A stretch of DNA of 64,000 bases from Allacma fusca. Taxonomy: Eukaryota > Arthropoda > Collembola > Symphypleona > Sminthuridae. A program made the position numbers and the translations under genes. Of the stretch, positions 1 to 11,626 are shown one piece after another. The stretch spans positions 54,167,632 to 54,231,631 of the forward strand of contig OX359246.1 in the NCBI GenBank assembly GCA_947179485.1. The letters run 5' to 3'. Below the pieces are notes generated by a model, which worked only from the letters and a program-made list of their open reading frames with translations, did no database searches and had not been told where the DNA came from. Numbering within the stretch: position 1 is the first letter of the stretch; each line of letters begins with the position of its first letter.

Positions 1-35
1 GACAATTGAAGTTAAATGATCCCAATTTTTCGTAG

Positions 36-352
36 ATCTTAGAGTCAACACAACAACAGAAGAGCTGAAATTCCTTACTAAGGAAGCCGTCCTTCACTAC
101 AGAGCCATACTTAAGACACTTAAAGGTAAAACGTTGGAGGACGTGGTAGCAGAGCACGAGATTATTTTACACGGTGTTGAAAAAAAATTCCGGGAAGCAT
201 ATGAAGAGCGTTGTATTGATGGGGAGAGCTCATTGCCCCAATTAAGAAAAATTATTGGAAGCGTGCTCAACAACATTTTATTGACGCATCAACAGAAACA
301 GGTACTGCGATGGTATGATGACAAATACCTTCAAGTTATGCCAGCGAAGTAA
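36..352 (+). CDS. P0: 3' terminal exon of a helical-module gene (5' part outside window)
   Basis: An open frame runs from a splice acceptor (pyrimidine tract ending in AG at 34-35) to a TAA stop at 350-352 and encodes about 105 residues. The codon is split after its first base, so the intron is phase 1, as in the other array genes. The peptide is alpha-helical and charged. It shows the half-module pattern of the neighbouring family: an Ala/Tyr-containing helix (EAVLHYRAILKTL), then a helix with a conserved His (VVAEHEIIL), a Phe (KKFREAY) and a Leu-rich end (VLNNILL). I infer it is the C-terminus of another family member whose upstream exons lie outside the window. Similarity is weaker than between P1 and P9, so it could be an unrelated helical protein. 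Confidence 0.55.
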
Positions 353-1613
353 TAGGTTAAGTAAACAAAATTAACACAAATAAAATTTACAATTTACTCG
401 TTAAGGAAGTAGGTATTTATATACTTACATTTCCTCATCAACCTATGGTTCATCTTGTACATATTTTTGTTTCCTTCAGGAAACAAATATATATTTACTA
501 CACAATCACACTAATTATAATTTTTCGTACTAATGTAGAGGCAAAAACATGAAAACAGTAAATGAGGAGGATATACGCTAGACAATATGTGTACGTCATA
601 ATTAATAATTCGCAATTTCCATCTAAGAGTAAGAAACACAAGTCACGACGCGAAGCTCAGGAATACAGTGAATTTACAAGCAAATGTTTGTAGATTTCAC
701 ATATGTACATAACGCTATTTTGCGTCACACAACAAATCAAAATGGTAGCACTATAAGTGCATGTAAAGGTTTATTTAGATTAATTTTTACATGTGTTTAC
801 ATAAATCTGTAAATATTGTAAGGTTTAATTAATAATAATTAATTATTAATTGTAATTAATTGTATAATAAATAATTATTATATATTTTTCATTTATTCTT
901 ATTTGCAACTACCACATTTTTATCATCTTCTCATTTAAGGAACATTTTGCACGTATGTAAGTAAACATAGTTTTCATTTTATTTAGTTTCAACAGAATCG
1001 CCCGTATTGCATACATAGATACATACATACATACGTGAAGTTATGTTAGCTATGAAGAATAGTCTTACTACTGTCACATTAAGCGTTACATTTTTTAGTT
1101 TGTCATGATTGCTACAATTGAAAAGACTTACTTTGAAGAATGGAAATTAAAGAGATAGGCTTATCAAAAAATGTAACCCTAATCAGTAGTGCCGTTCCAA
1201 AGTTTGCCTGAAAGATAATCAGATAAATTCGGGATGGGTGTATTTTCCGCTTTCTAGCTTAGCCTTTTCATATAATTCTTTAAAATGAATTCCTCTTCAA
1301 CAACTTTTAACACGAACAAAAACCATACCAAAATATTCATTCATAGCTTAATGTCTTTCAAACTTCTCATTCCTCTAGTACTTTACATTGTCAATCCTCA
1401 ACACAATGAGTGATTAAATTTGTATTCCTGTTATACTATTGCTAGGCAGTTATGAGAAGTTAACTCCATGTACCGGCTTGCTCACCCATAACTTTAACAT
1501 TTATTCCACATTTCCTACGAAGTGCTCCTACACAGCCATCAACCATTGAAGCAGATATCACTGTCAAGATAGCTACGTAAATTTATTTTTACTACAGCTA
1601 ACCTGCATTTAAA
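353..1613. other. Intergenic region between P0 and P1
   Basis: No convincing gene. It is AT-rich, with a run of TTAATTAATAAT-type short inverted repeats around 826-885 and an ATAC microsatellite at 1011-1034. The P1 promoter and untranslated leader should lie in the last few hundred bases. Confidence 0.5.
1011..1034. repeat. ATAC tetranucleotide microsatellite
   Basis: About six imperfect ATAC/ATAG units read directly from the sequence. Confidence 0.7.
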
Positions 1614-1702
1614 GTAAGTTTTGCTTTATTTCTTCTAAGCAACGAAAATAATCTCAGAATAAATATAGTTGGGTCCATTTACTCATGCATTTACTGTTTC
1701 AG
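1614..1702 (+). other. Probable 5'-UTR intron of P1
   Basis: A GTAAGT donor at 1614 and a TTTACTGTTTCAG acceptor ending at 1702 bracket 89 bases, about 90 bases before the P1 start codon. The same leader-intron arrangement recurs before several other array genes. Confidence 0.45.
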
Positions 1703-1792
1703 GCTTCCGTGATAATCCTTCACTGAAGACTTTGAAGTCTTTTAAAAAACAAACTATAAGTTTCCCGGGATAGTTTTTAAGAAGAGTACAAA

Positions 1793-4700
1793 ATGCCAAC
1801 CGTTTTCGAACAAACGACGGAACCTTCAGCTATCACAGTTATTAGGAAAATAACAACTTCAAAATCAACTGGAAGAATTGGAATTCGCTTAGAAGCCGGT
1901 AGCGTCCTGGTTGGGGATTTGACAGCCAAGAATGAACTCGGAGTATTTTTGGTATTACGGGATAACATCAACATCAACAATCACCTCAAAAATTCACCCT
2001 TGCCGAGCCAGTTCTGTGTCAATGTCCTCCTGAAACATTCAAATAAGCGATATGTCATCCATTGTAACAAAATCATTTTTCCACTTTCCGCTGAACACAT
2101 TCTCGCAATTTATTTCATTAAGATAATGTCAATGCTACAAAAATTAAATATAAATGCCACCGAGGAAATAGCTGTTATGATTCAAGAGTCCAATGCCGAA
2201 GCCTCCAATGCAATTCAAAAGTCACTCGCAATAATAAAATCTGCAGGTCCATCCCTTTTTGCGTCCCAACCTTTATATAGATTCGTTGCAACTCATAGTT
2301 CTGACGACACCTCATCGCTGGACAGTAGCTCTTCTTATTCGGTATTGGAGAGACTCTTGCAATTCCTAGATTTGACAAGTAAGTAAATTCTATCGAATAC
2401 AATGGTTACAAACCAAATTTTTCTGGTTCATTCTTTTGAAAAATTATGAAATATTATTTGAGCTATCAAGCAGAAATTGTATTTTACAGCCTATTAAATT
2501 TTTTTAGATGATGTGAAAATTGATTCTGGAGAATTTAACAATTATACTGTGAATCCTCCGAGTGAGCCTCACCTCAGTCCTGAACAATTCAAACTCATAG
2601 AACAAAGCGTGGCGAGAGCAGTGGAGGAAGGGTTAAAAACTCATAAGAAATTCATGTACTCCGTCACAGGCAGGAAGGAGCCCTTCACGGATACTCAGCT
2701 CAAGAATTTTCATGACAACAACCTCCGTAGCATTGCAGCAACTTTTGCTGAAAATTTTAAAGAACTTGCATCTTCCTACTCCAGTATCGCTTCTTGTATA
2801 AAAGAAGCTCAAGATAAACTGGAAAAGAAAACTAACCTCCAGCTAATGAGTTATTTGAAACGATACGAAACGTCTATTAAAGCACTGACAGAAAAAGTTA
2901 AGCACTGGATCATGGAGGCAGAATGCTTGTATGATGAGGAAATGGAAGAGTTCAACCCAGAGGAAAGAACTAGCCAGGAAATTAGAACTAAACATGCGGA
3001 GCTTGAGTTACAGTTTATGACTTGGTTGAAGCAAAAGTTCACTGAAAACAAACTGGAATGGCAGGAGTTCTGGAAATTCGAGCCACAAGAAAAATTATCC
3101 GAAAAGCTTGAGGAACACCTTGCTACTGCCCAAAAGGACACCTCTAATTTTGGTGACACCCTGTCGTCCTTAAGTAGTCCCATGCTTGTGTTGAAGAGTA
3201 TTCAAAGAGTTCAAAACTCCTCCTTAAGCTACGGAAATTCCATGGAGAGTTCTCCAAGAGCTCCACCAAATTCTTTGAGCAACTTTGAAGATTCGGAGTC
3301 ACTGATACCCGGTGGATTTACTAGTCGCGATGAACATTACTTAAAAGATCATGCAAATTATGAAGAGCCTACAACAGACCCATTTATTGATGAAAACTTT
3401 GAAGGGAGGGGTGATGCCGCTGATCAAGAAGAATTTAATCATGTGGAAGAAGAAGATCCACCTTTGCAATTTACACAGGAAGTGTCATACAGCTCAGATT
3501 TATCTGAAAATAATTCTATACAACTAGGTGACCTTGAAGAAAACAGCTCAAACAATCTAAAAAACTTTGAAATACAATCGGGCGGTGATATGGAAGAATT
3601 ACTCGAACCAGCCAATGAACCAGTTGAAGTGGAGACACCAAATACATTACTTTCCGAGCCAAATACCAATTCTATCGAAGGTTCAGAAATCGAAGCAACG
3701 TCCCCTCCAAACCTAGACATTTTAGAAGCAGTCACGGAAATCGAAGTTGAAACAACTTTATCTCCAAATCCAAACATTTTAGAAGCAGTCACAGAAATCG
3801 AAACAACTTTATCTCTAAATCAAAATATTTTAGAACCAGTTACGGAAATTAAAGTTGAAGCAACGTTCTCCCCAAATCCAAACATTTTAGAAGCAGTCAC
3901 AGAAACTGAGCCCATCGACGAGACAATTAAAAATATTGTTCTAGATCATGAATCCGTTGCTGGATCATGTATTCATGAAGAAAAACCTCTCGCCGAAGAG
4001 GGTCAAAATTCGACCCAAAATTCTACTTCTGAAATTGAAAGGCAACTTGAAGAAGCCGGTCGAGATACGTGTACTCCAATCGAAGAACTTTCTGGTTCCT
4101 TGACCGCGAGCAGCACTAGTGTCTTAGACACTGACGTAGCTACAACTTTGACGGAAATCGGGGACGATAATGTTCTTGAAAGGCAAAGAACTACCCTTGA
4201 GGGACAAAAACAAGTTCCCGAAGAGGCCTCTGTCAACAACGAAAGTGCTAATGCACAAGGTCTACAGCAATCGTCAGAGCAGGCTCTAGCATTAGAATCT
4301 GTTACAAATGATGAGTTGGATAGTCCTCGAAGAAATAGTAATTCTGGCAACAGCACAAAAGTACCTGTTTCATCAGCCAGTGGGGCTACCAATCCGTATG
4401 ATATTGAGGGTTCTGATGAGGATATTCCTACCCCAACAGCATCACCGATCTTTACGGAAAACAATCATGAAATCGGTAATACTTCCACTCAGGCCGTCAT
4501 GGATGAAATACTGGAAGAGTGCTGTGAGAAAGAAGGTGATTCATCAATCGACTCAAATAACAATCCCAGCGATGGTAGTTCGGGGCCTACAGATGACTTT
4601 GCATTCATATCTTTGCAGGACGTAGCCAGGGAGACATCAGTGTCGTACGACAATCTGGCGGGCATTGAAGTAGAAAACTCTTTGGTCAGGTCCAAGGTTT

Positions 4701-4840
4701 TAGGACACTCCAGCTCAACGCAATCTTTACCGGAGAAAACAACAACTAACACTAAGTCATTCCGTTCAGGCAAGAAGAAGTTTGAGCCCAAGTCAAAAAG
4801 AGTTATTTATGAAAGTACCTTAACTATCAATACATTGTAA
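1793..4840 (+). CDS. P1: half Hsp70-like unit, one helical module and a long acidic tail
   Basis: Two exons, 1793-2378 and 2508-4840, with a GTAAGT donor, an AG acceptor and a phase-1 junction; 972 residues. Residues about 25-195 correspond to only the first half of the family's Hsp70-like unit (RIGIRLEAGSVLVG, then FPLSAEHILAIYF). The second nucleotide-binding half and the substrate-binding domain are absent, and the part that remains lacks DLGT. Residues about 215-405 are one full helical module (VEEGLKTHKKFMYSV, PFTDTQLKNFH, EAECLYDEEMEEF, EFWKFEPQEKL). The remaining 560 residues are acidic, Ser/Thr-rich and probably disordered, with four copies of a PNxxILEAVTEIE repeat (residues about 596-664). 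The last 25 residues are basic and end in VIYESTLTINTL, resembling the P4 C-terminus. ATPase activity is not expected; a scaffold role is inference. The start is the first ATG after a probable leader intron. Confidence 0.8.
3700..3912 (+). repeat. In-frame repeat in P1, four PNxxILEAVTEIE units
   Basis: Four successive units of roughly 45 to 54 bases translate to variations of PNPNILEAVTEIEVETTLS. They differ by substitutions and small in-frame length changes, so they are an expanded coding minisatellite in the acidic tail. Confidence 0.75.
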
Positions 4841-5291
4841 CAATACAATCTTACGCACAGATTTATCTAATTGTAAGTACATACATGTGCTCATTGTAAG
4901 TCCCTGCATGGAAGTAAAACAAACAATTCAATTCTTTTGTTAAAAACCAACCTATCATAATTTCCTATAGTCTGGTTCAGTACGTAAGATCTATAGGCAA
5001 TAGATTCACATATATGAGTACTGTACCTATGCATATCGCGAAATGATAAGGTAAGCTGATAAGGTGCTTCTAATTTTTTAATAAACTGTATAGTGACAGG
5101 CAAGCAAATCATAAATTCACACAAAAGTTTACAATGGACATTGTACATATAATTACTTTTCCATTGCATATTTGCACGTTATCACCCCTGCAATGCTAAA
5201 AGGGCTAGCTAGAGGACATAGAACCTCATCGTACAAGTAGCTGTACACAGATTATAAAGAGCAGAAGTAAAATGTTGCAGACAATTGAAAA
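4841..5291. other. Intergenic region between P1 and P2
   Basis: No supported gene. A possible polyadenylation signal AATAAA lies near 5080. The P2 leader probably begins toward the end of this stretch. Confidence 0.4.
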
Positions 5292-5490
5292 GTAAGTATC
5301 TCAAACTCATTAAATCACTGTTCATAAAACAAACGTGCTTTCATCTTATGATAATAAATATGCTTGATTTCACATACTCACTTTTCCGGACTTCATTCAG
5401 TGGTGTCCCATGACACTTTGTAATGTAATTAAATATTACGTTCATACAATGTTTTATCTATTAATTTCTGTCAAAAATTATTTTTTCTAG
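5292..5490 (+). other. Possible 5'-UTR intron of P2
   Basis: A GTAAGT donor at 5292 and an acceptor with a strong T tract (TTTTTTCTAG) ending at 5490 lie upstream of the P2 ATG at 5578. Confidence 0.4.
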
Positions 5491-5577
5491 TAGCAGTGTG
5501 TACTAAATAATTACTAGTAAAAAGTTATTGTAGCTTAATTGAAAAACGAGCAGCGATTTAAATTATTAGTTGCTACC

Positions 5578-6615
5578 ATGCAGAAGTGGCTTTGCTCCTC
5601 CAGTAATAAACTGACAAGTAGTGACATAACTTCAAAACACGTAGTGTGTGATTATAATAGCCATGCCGAAAACGCTTACAAAGATTTCAATGATCACATG
5701 GAGAGAATATTGGCAGTCACGCCATTACTTTTCAACGAGCTCAAAACGTTTATTGAAAAAGAGAAAAAAATTGCTGAGGTAATTTTCACGGAATTGTGCG
5801 GCAATTTCCGTACCGATCTAAGTGAAGACGAGAAAAAAGATATTGCTTATCGGTTGATCTCATTAAGGACGAAAATCAATGCAAGAGCAGATCGCTGTAA
5901 AATTGACTTTTTATGTAAGTTCCCTGAAATGTGTGTTTATAAACCGCTTTCAATTCTTACTTTAATTAAATATGATTATTACTTTTCACTGAAATTGTTG
6001 AGCTTAATAATATCATAAATAAATCTGGGCTATGTAGTTCAAAACACCGTTATGAAAGCTGTCGAGGATGCAAAGGAGTTCCACACACAGAAAATGACTG
6101 ACTTTGTACAACAAAATGTCCCTTTAACGGAATCCCAAATTAAAAAATACCACGGCGACTGCCTGGAAGCTGTAACCGACGCATTTACTTCCACCTTTCA
6201 AATAAAAATTACTCAAATTTCATCACGCATGCTGAAAACTACATTACACAAACTAACACGGAGCATTAATTCCCAATTAATTGTGCATCTCCAACGACAT
6301 GAAATCGAAGCTAACAAAATCATTAAAGAAATTCAGATGTGTACCTTGGAAGCAGAAGCTTTATACGATGCGGAAATGGATGCTTTCATCCAGAATTACG
6401 GCACCTCTGACGGGCTGAGCTACGTCGACGAAAGTTTTAAAGTTCATCATCAAAAGGTAAGACAGAAAGCAGAGCTTCTATGGCAAAATACCATTCGGAG
6501 TAGAAAACTTGAAACTTTCTTGAACGCCGATGCTGACCTCCGTAAAAAGTTAGACGAGAAATATAGTTATTTGGTAGACGATGCTGACAAATACGTAGCA
6601 GATGATTGCTCTTAA
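5578..6615 (+). CDS. P2: compact helical-module protein without a chaperone unit
   Basis: Two exons, 5578-5914 and 6038-6615 (GTAAGT donor, TATGTAG acceptor, phase 1), give 304 residues. I chose the ATG at 5578 (ACCATGC context); upstream in-frame codons are not ATG. The N-terminus MQKWLCSSSNK carries a cysteine at position 6, as in other members with possible acylation sites. Residues about 30-112 are charged and helical, weakly resembling the N-terminal helical region of P6 and P7. Exon 2 holds a recognisable helical module (AVEDAKEFHTQKM, PLTESQIKKYHGDCLEAV, EAEALYDAEMDAF, HHQKVRQKAELLW). There is no Hsp70-like unit. This is the smallest complete member and shows that the helical module can stand alone. 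Function unknown. Confidence 0.75.
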
Positions 6616-6806
6616 AAATTCTAAAATATTGGAATATTTTGTGATAATTCTTTTCCAAAAATTAAAACGCTTCATACGAAATTGTGAATTCACGTATGCA
6701 TTACGTAAATAAAAATGTTTAAAACACCTTTGCATTAGAATTTGAGGATTTATTATACCTTTATATTGACACACTTTACAAAGCACTTTTTTTCTGTGAT
6801 TTTGAC

Positions 6807-6816
6807 AATTTTATTT
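6807..6816 (-). terminator. Possible polyadenylation signal of the cuticle-type gene
   Basis: Read on the minus strand, the sequence about 60 bases past the stop contains ATAAATAAAA. It fits the position of an AATAAA signal. Confidence 0.4.
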
Positions 6817-6871
6817 ATAAAAATACATCTATACTAGTTTCAACAGCTTATAGCATACACAACAAGTGTAT

Positions 6872-7391
6872 CTATTTGCGGTAACCTCCCATGGATGGGG
6901 CAGAGTAGCTTGGCGCAGGGGCGGAGTAGCTAGGAGCGCCATAAGATGATGTTGGTGCGCTGTATGATGGAGCTGGGGCAGAGTAGCTTGAAGTTGGTGC
7001 TGATGCGCCGTTGGATGGAGCTGGAGCGGAGTAGGCAGCCTTAGGGGCAGGTGAGTGGTAGGTGTGGATGGTGTAAGTGGTCATGGTTGGGGCCGGGGCG
7101 TGGTAGACAGTTTTAGGTGCTGGTGCGCTGTAGGATGGTGCAGGAGCGTTGTAAGAAGGGGCTGGTGCACTGTAGGAAGGTGCCTGAGCGCCGTATGACT
7201 GAGAAGGTGCGGAGTATCCACCACCGTATCCGTTGGCGCTGGCAGCGGCAATTACAGCCAATAAGCAAATGAAGGCCTGAAAGATCAACCAAAATACAAT
7301 TGAATATTGAATTTAAAATACGTTAGAATTTAAAGATTATTTTTTAAAAGAACAAGATTTTTTGTCAAGGAATATTTAAGGTTACCTTCAT
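6872..7391 (-). CDS. Secreted Ala-Pro-Ser-Tyr repeat protein, cuticle type
   Basis: Minus-strand gene with a tiny first exon (7391-7386, Met-Lys), a donor GTAACC, an acceptor CTTTCAG, and a second exon 7276-6872; 136 residues. The split after Met-Lys is common in arthropod cuticle and silk-like secreted proteins. Residues 1-18 (MKAFICLLAVIAAASANG) form a clear signal peptide. The mature protein is Gly-rich at its start and then largely repeats of PSYSAPA, interrupted by a His/Thr/Tyr stretch (KTVYHAPAPTMTTYTIHTYH). Such AP-rich repeats are typical of structural extracellular proteins of cuticle or eggshell; no chitin-binding Rebers-Riddiford motif is visible. It lies between P2 and P3 on the opposite strand and is unrelated to them. 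Confidence 0.85.
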
Positions 7392-7491
7392 GTTGGGATG
7401 GATTTTTTTTGGTTTTTGAAAAATTTTGTTTGTTTGTTTGATTACTCTGAGAGCGTTCAAGTTTGAATGTACTGTCTACTCGGAAGACCCG

Positions 7492-7499
7492 TATTTATA
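7492..7499 (-). promoter_or_regulatory. TATA box of the cuticle-type gene
   Basis: Minus-strand TATAAATA lies about 100 bases upstream of the Met codon. That leaves room for a short leader of roughly 75 bases if transcription begins about 30 bases downstream. Confidence 0.65.
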
Positions 7500-9176
7500 C
7501 TCCTAGATTCAGCTTTCTCAGTCATTTGATGCCCCCAACGAACAATAGACTTCTCTGGAAAGACAAGGTTAAGATAAAATTTCATTAAAAACGTTCTTAT
7601 GTACATACATTGAGTACATAGAGTTCTGAAAGGGAAAGCGTATGCCAGTTTGGGCTTTGTTATTACTTGCTCTTACTAGAAATAGCCCATGTAAATTCTC
7701 AGGCGAAATCATAACGTTCATTCCGGATATGCTATATACTTTGATTTCCAACTATAGTCACCCAGAGAGGTACAGGAGTGGCAAAAGGTAGTCTGAACAA
7801 ATCTGGATATTTTTATTTGAAAGTGAAAGTTCTCTAATAGCAGTGAGCAGTATTTGTGTCCAGGCAGTGCCTTGACATAGTTACTTACGACACTTTCACA
7901 TGCGGCTATACATTATAATATTCCACGTATAAAGCATTTATTTGTCACGGAATAAACACTGAAGTCCTATACGTATCATATAGCAAACAATTTTAGTTTT
8001 ATTTGAATTGACCTGCGGCTGGAGGACTTAAACCAATATTTGATTTTTCTTCACCAGTACGCTACAGTTAAATGTATACATAATTATTACAATTATGAGC
8101 TGAAGCATAGTCCTCAATCTTAGCTATTTTCCTAAAAATGTGTTTTGTAAATTGCGATGTAGCAAACCTGGGGAATAAAAACCTGCATATTAGAACTGGC
8201 GTAATGACTAACAGTTAGACATAAAAGCGGAAACTCAATTTTGCTTCCTAAGAAAAGGTTGGCTGTAGAAAAGTAAATTGAGGGTCAGCCCGTTTGTAAA
8301 TTCCTTCAGAATTCCTACGTTACCCCAAAATTTATGATACTGAATGTTTTAGGTCACCAGATTGCAAAGCAGCTACAATTATCCAGCACGGCAGATTTAG
8401 TGTTTTATTGCTAGATGTGACTGTATGTGCAGTAGGTATGTACATGTTATATTCTATCAAGCTGTGATTAGGATGGGGTGATACTGAATCTGGGTTAAAA
8501 ACATGGATGCATGGAAATACTGTAAAAGCTATACAAGCACAGTTTGTATTCGAATCTAGTAAAATATATGTAAAATTAGAAGCTGCATCTTTCGGCTGAC
8601 TAGCCGTTGTGAATTTGCAAGTAAATATAAGCTGCACTTATTTCACTATGATCGTGAAATAATTTAATTTGAGGCACAACCGACTACGTTGGAATACACA
8701 TCATCTGTTTCAATGGAGCAAGGGTGGGAGATAGAGGAAGGTAAAGATAAGAGGGCACCAATTCTACAACGCACACGAAAAAAGAAACGATAAGAAGAGC
8801 ATGCATCATCAAAAAGTCCAATATCCACTTCTGCTAATGGAATCTATCTTTTGGCACTATGTACACATGACAACTGCATCACTGAAGCTTTACCTCGAAA
8901 ACCCTGTTATCAATAATATTTCGTCGTAATGTAATACTCATGCTATGAACTCAGATAATTTATTAGAAAGGATACAGAGGCCAGTCATTCCAACCTTCTT
9001 ACAAAACTTACAAAATGCAATGATTCGAAAATAAATTAAAACTATTGCTGACACTCTTGAACTTACAATCAGCTGTGCGTTTTGACTTCTACACTTTAGT
9101 TTATCTAATGTTTCTTTGAAGTCACTAATGTTTCTTTGAAGTCACTAATCCAGCTGTAATTCCTACATCATAAAAG
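7500..9176. other. Intergenic region upstream of P3
   Basis: No supported gene on either strand. A 19-base direct duplication (CTAATGTTTCTTTGAAGTC) sits at about 9107-9145. Otherwise unremarkable AT-rich sequence. Confidence 0.5.
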
Positions 9177-9259
9177 GTAAATTGAAAGTACTACAAATGT
9201 TTTTTAATTTCATAATTTGCGGTTCAATAAATCTAAAATTTTTCTTTTTTTCTTTATAG
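9177..9259 (+). other. Probable 5'-UTR intron of P3
   Basis: AAAG|GTAAAT donor at 9177 and a TTTTTTCTTTATAG acceptor ending at 9259, eleven bases before the ATG. The acceptor argues for the ATG at 9271 over an in-frame ATG at 9217 that falls inside the intron. Confidence 0.55.
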
Positions 9260-9270
9260 AACGTCAAAAA

Positions 9271-11626
9271 ATGGGCTTTCTTACATGCCTGAATTCCGAA
9301 AATTTTCATGAGCATGATTTAAGCCCGAGCTCTCATAAAATACCAGAATTGCCCTCAGTCAATATAGGCATTTATTTAGACGAGAATTCAATAACCGTAG
9401 GCACCATCGAAACTAGGAACATTCCCGAAATAATCCTTCAAATCCCAGCGGGAATAACGTTTTTCAATGAACAGATTGTTATTGGAGGGAACGTCGAGAA
9501 AAATCAGCAAGAAAGCAATTACTTTCCCCTCAAAGAACTCATCAAAGACATTTCTCAACAAACTCCAAAAATCGTACTCAACTCTGCGGAATTTTCTCTC
9601 TCCAAAGAAGAAGTGCTGGTGATATTTTTCCAAAAGCTCCTTTTCCAAATCAAGTCACGAAAAAACGTCAAATCTGTGGAGCATGTTGTTTTTTCCTCAC
9701 TTTTGGCTCTCACAAGTCTAGAGAAAGAAAGGCTGAAAATATCTTTGGAGGCAGCTGGCGTCACCTCCGTCCGAATCGTATCATCACTGTTGACAACAGC
9801 TATTGCCCATGCGGGAGAAATCAATTTTTACACAAGGACTCCAGAAATACAAAAGTCACTATTTGTTGCTCAGTACACCGAAACATCATTCTTCCTTTCG
9901 ATTGTGGACATTACTCAAGATTTCATTGCCACGAAACGTTGCTTTTCGTCCGCAAACTTGATCGAAAGTCAAGATGGCGCTTTTATGCAATACCATAAAA
10001 GTTTGTTTAACAACAGAACACTCAAGCCTACCCAAGCTCACTATGTTTTAAAAGCATACAAGAAAGCCTGCAGAGTTCTTTGTAGTGAAAAGACCCTGAA
10101 AAAAATTAATCTAAAGATTTTGAAACCCTCAGGACAAAATTGTTTTTTAGATGATATCCTGTCATCAATTTTTGACGAAGTAAATGTTCAAGAAGCTTTT
10201 GCAAAATCCGGACCGCTTACTGGAGCTTGTCTTCTGGCTTCAAAACGAACTCCTGGATCTGTCCTCCCTTCCAGCGTTAGTGTATGTGATGCTGGTTTCA
10301 CCAACTTAATTTTTTCACAGGCTCTTTCTACGACTAAAAGGTCTGTTAGGAAGATTGGCAATTTCTGTCCGAGGTTAATTTTGGATTTAAAAGTTCCCGC
10401 AGCACTTATTAAGCCCACAGACATTGTGCTCCAGGAAGAATTTTTGAAAAACAAATTATTTACAACTGTGGGAAAGTACAGTTTAAGAATAAAGAACCAA
10501 ATGAGATCCGGAGTTGCCCCGGTACGTTTAAAATGTCTAATAGATCAAGATGGGATTTTTAGAGTTGAACTTGGTGACCGTGAGCTTGATGCAATCTGGA
10601 CTAGATTAAACGATCCGAATGTTAAATTCGGAGAAGATTCTCCTGTCAATAGTATTTTGTCGTACTACCAATCCATCCAAGGTAAATACATAACCAAATG
10701 TGCTTTGTCCTTTGACTTTTTCGTGATAAGTCGAAATCTTAAAAATGTTGAAATATCCTGTGTTTACAGAAATAGCTACCACGGAAATTGCAGAAGCACC
10801 GGTAGAACTTAATGAGGTTTCGGAAGAAACTGCTGATGAAACGAGATCTCTAGCTGAATCTGGCAGTGAAAGCGAAGCTGAGTTTTATTCAGCAAACAAC
10901 ACGCAATTTACAGCACAAGGTGAGGCTATACAAGAAGATTCCGAAGTTCCTGAAGTGGCCTTTCCAAGCACACAAATTTCTAGCGTTGAGTCGGAATCGT
11001 CGGAATCTGAAGAGGAAACACTTTCTGACAGGGAATCCACGAAAGTGGAACCGAACACTGAAAAGGAGTCAACAGAAATTGAAAGTGTAAAAGAGCTAGC
11101 GGAAGTCGTAAGCGAAGAAGAGCCAGCAGAATTTGAAAGCGGCAAAGAGATAGCAGAAAAACCTTACGAGGAACTATTTTTTGAAGAATATTCCGTACCG
11201 CCTCAAATCAAAATTTTTCAAGACGAAGCTGATGTAAAAAATGTAACAGAACCAGCAGAGAATCTATCACAAATGTTCGACTCCATCAGAAGCTACAACT
11301 TTGGAACAGCGACTCTGAAAAACAAAACGGATCTTTGGTTGATTGAAGCAGAATTTCAATATGACAGTTCCATAATGGAATTCAAGCCGAAAGAAAAATC
11401 TAGAAGTGGAATTCAGCGAATTCATGAGCGACTCAAGGTTGATGCTGTTGATGATTTCAAGCTAAAGTTTAGGAAGCACGGTTTGGAGCTGAAACAAGAC
11501 TTACTGGATGATTTAGAAACAAACCTCAACAATAAATTTCAGAAACTAATTGATGGGTTAGGAGCTGGAAACACACATGACATTTTTTTCAGGGAAATGA
11601 GTGGAAGTTTAGAAAGTTCATTGTAA
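9271..11626 (+). CDS. P3: Hsp70-like unit, acidic linker and half helical module
   Basis: Exons 9271-10681 and 10770-11626 (CAAG|GTAAAT, TTTACAG acceptor, phase 1); 755 residues. The N-terminus MGFLTCLNS has Gly2 and Cys6, a possible myristoylation/palmitoylation site. Residues about 29-330 follow the Hsp70 nucleotide-binding fold (VNIGIYLDENSITVGTI; SSLLTTAIAHA where Hsp70 has NEPTAAAIAYG; GPLTGACLLAS). About 340-470 follow the beta substrate-binding domain (VCDAGFTNLIF, then LIDQDGIFRVEL, compare Hsp70 DIDANGILNV). The nucleotide-contact motifs are lost. Exon 2 opens with a Glu/Ser-rich acidic linker of about 170 residues, then only the second half of a helical module (IEAEFQYDSSIMEFKPKEKS). 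An AATAAA overlaps the stop codon. Probably a pseudo-chaperone; partner unknown. Confidence 0.85.
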
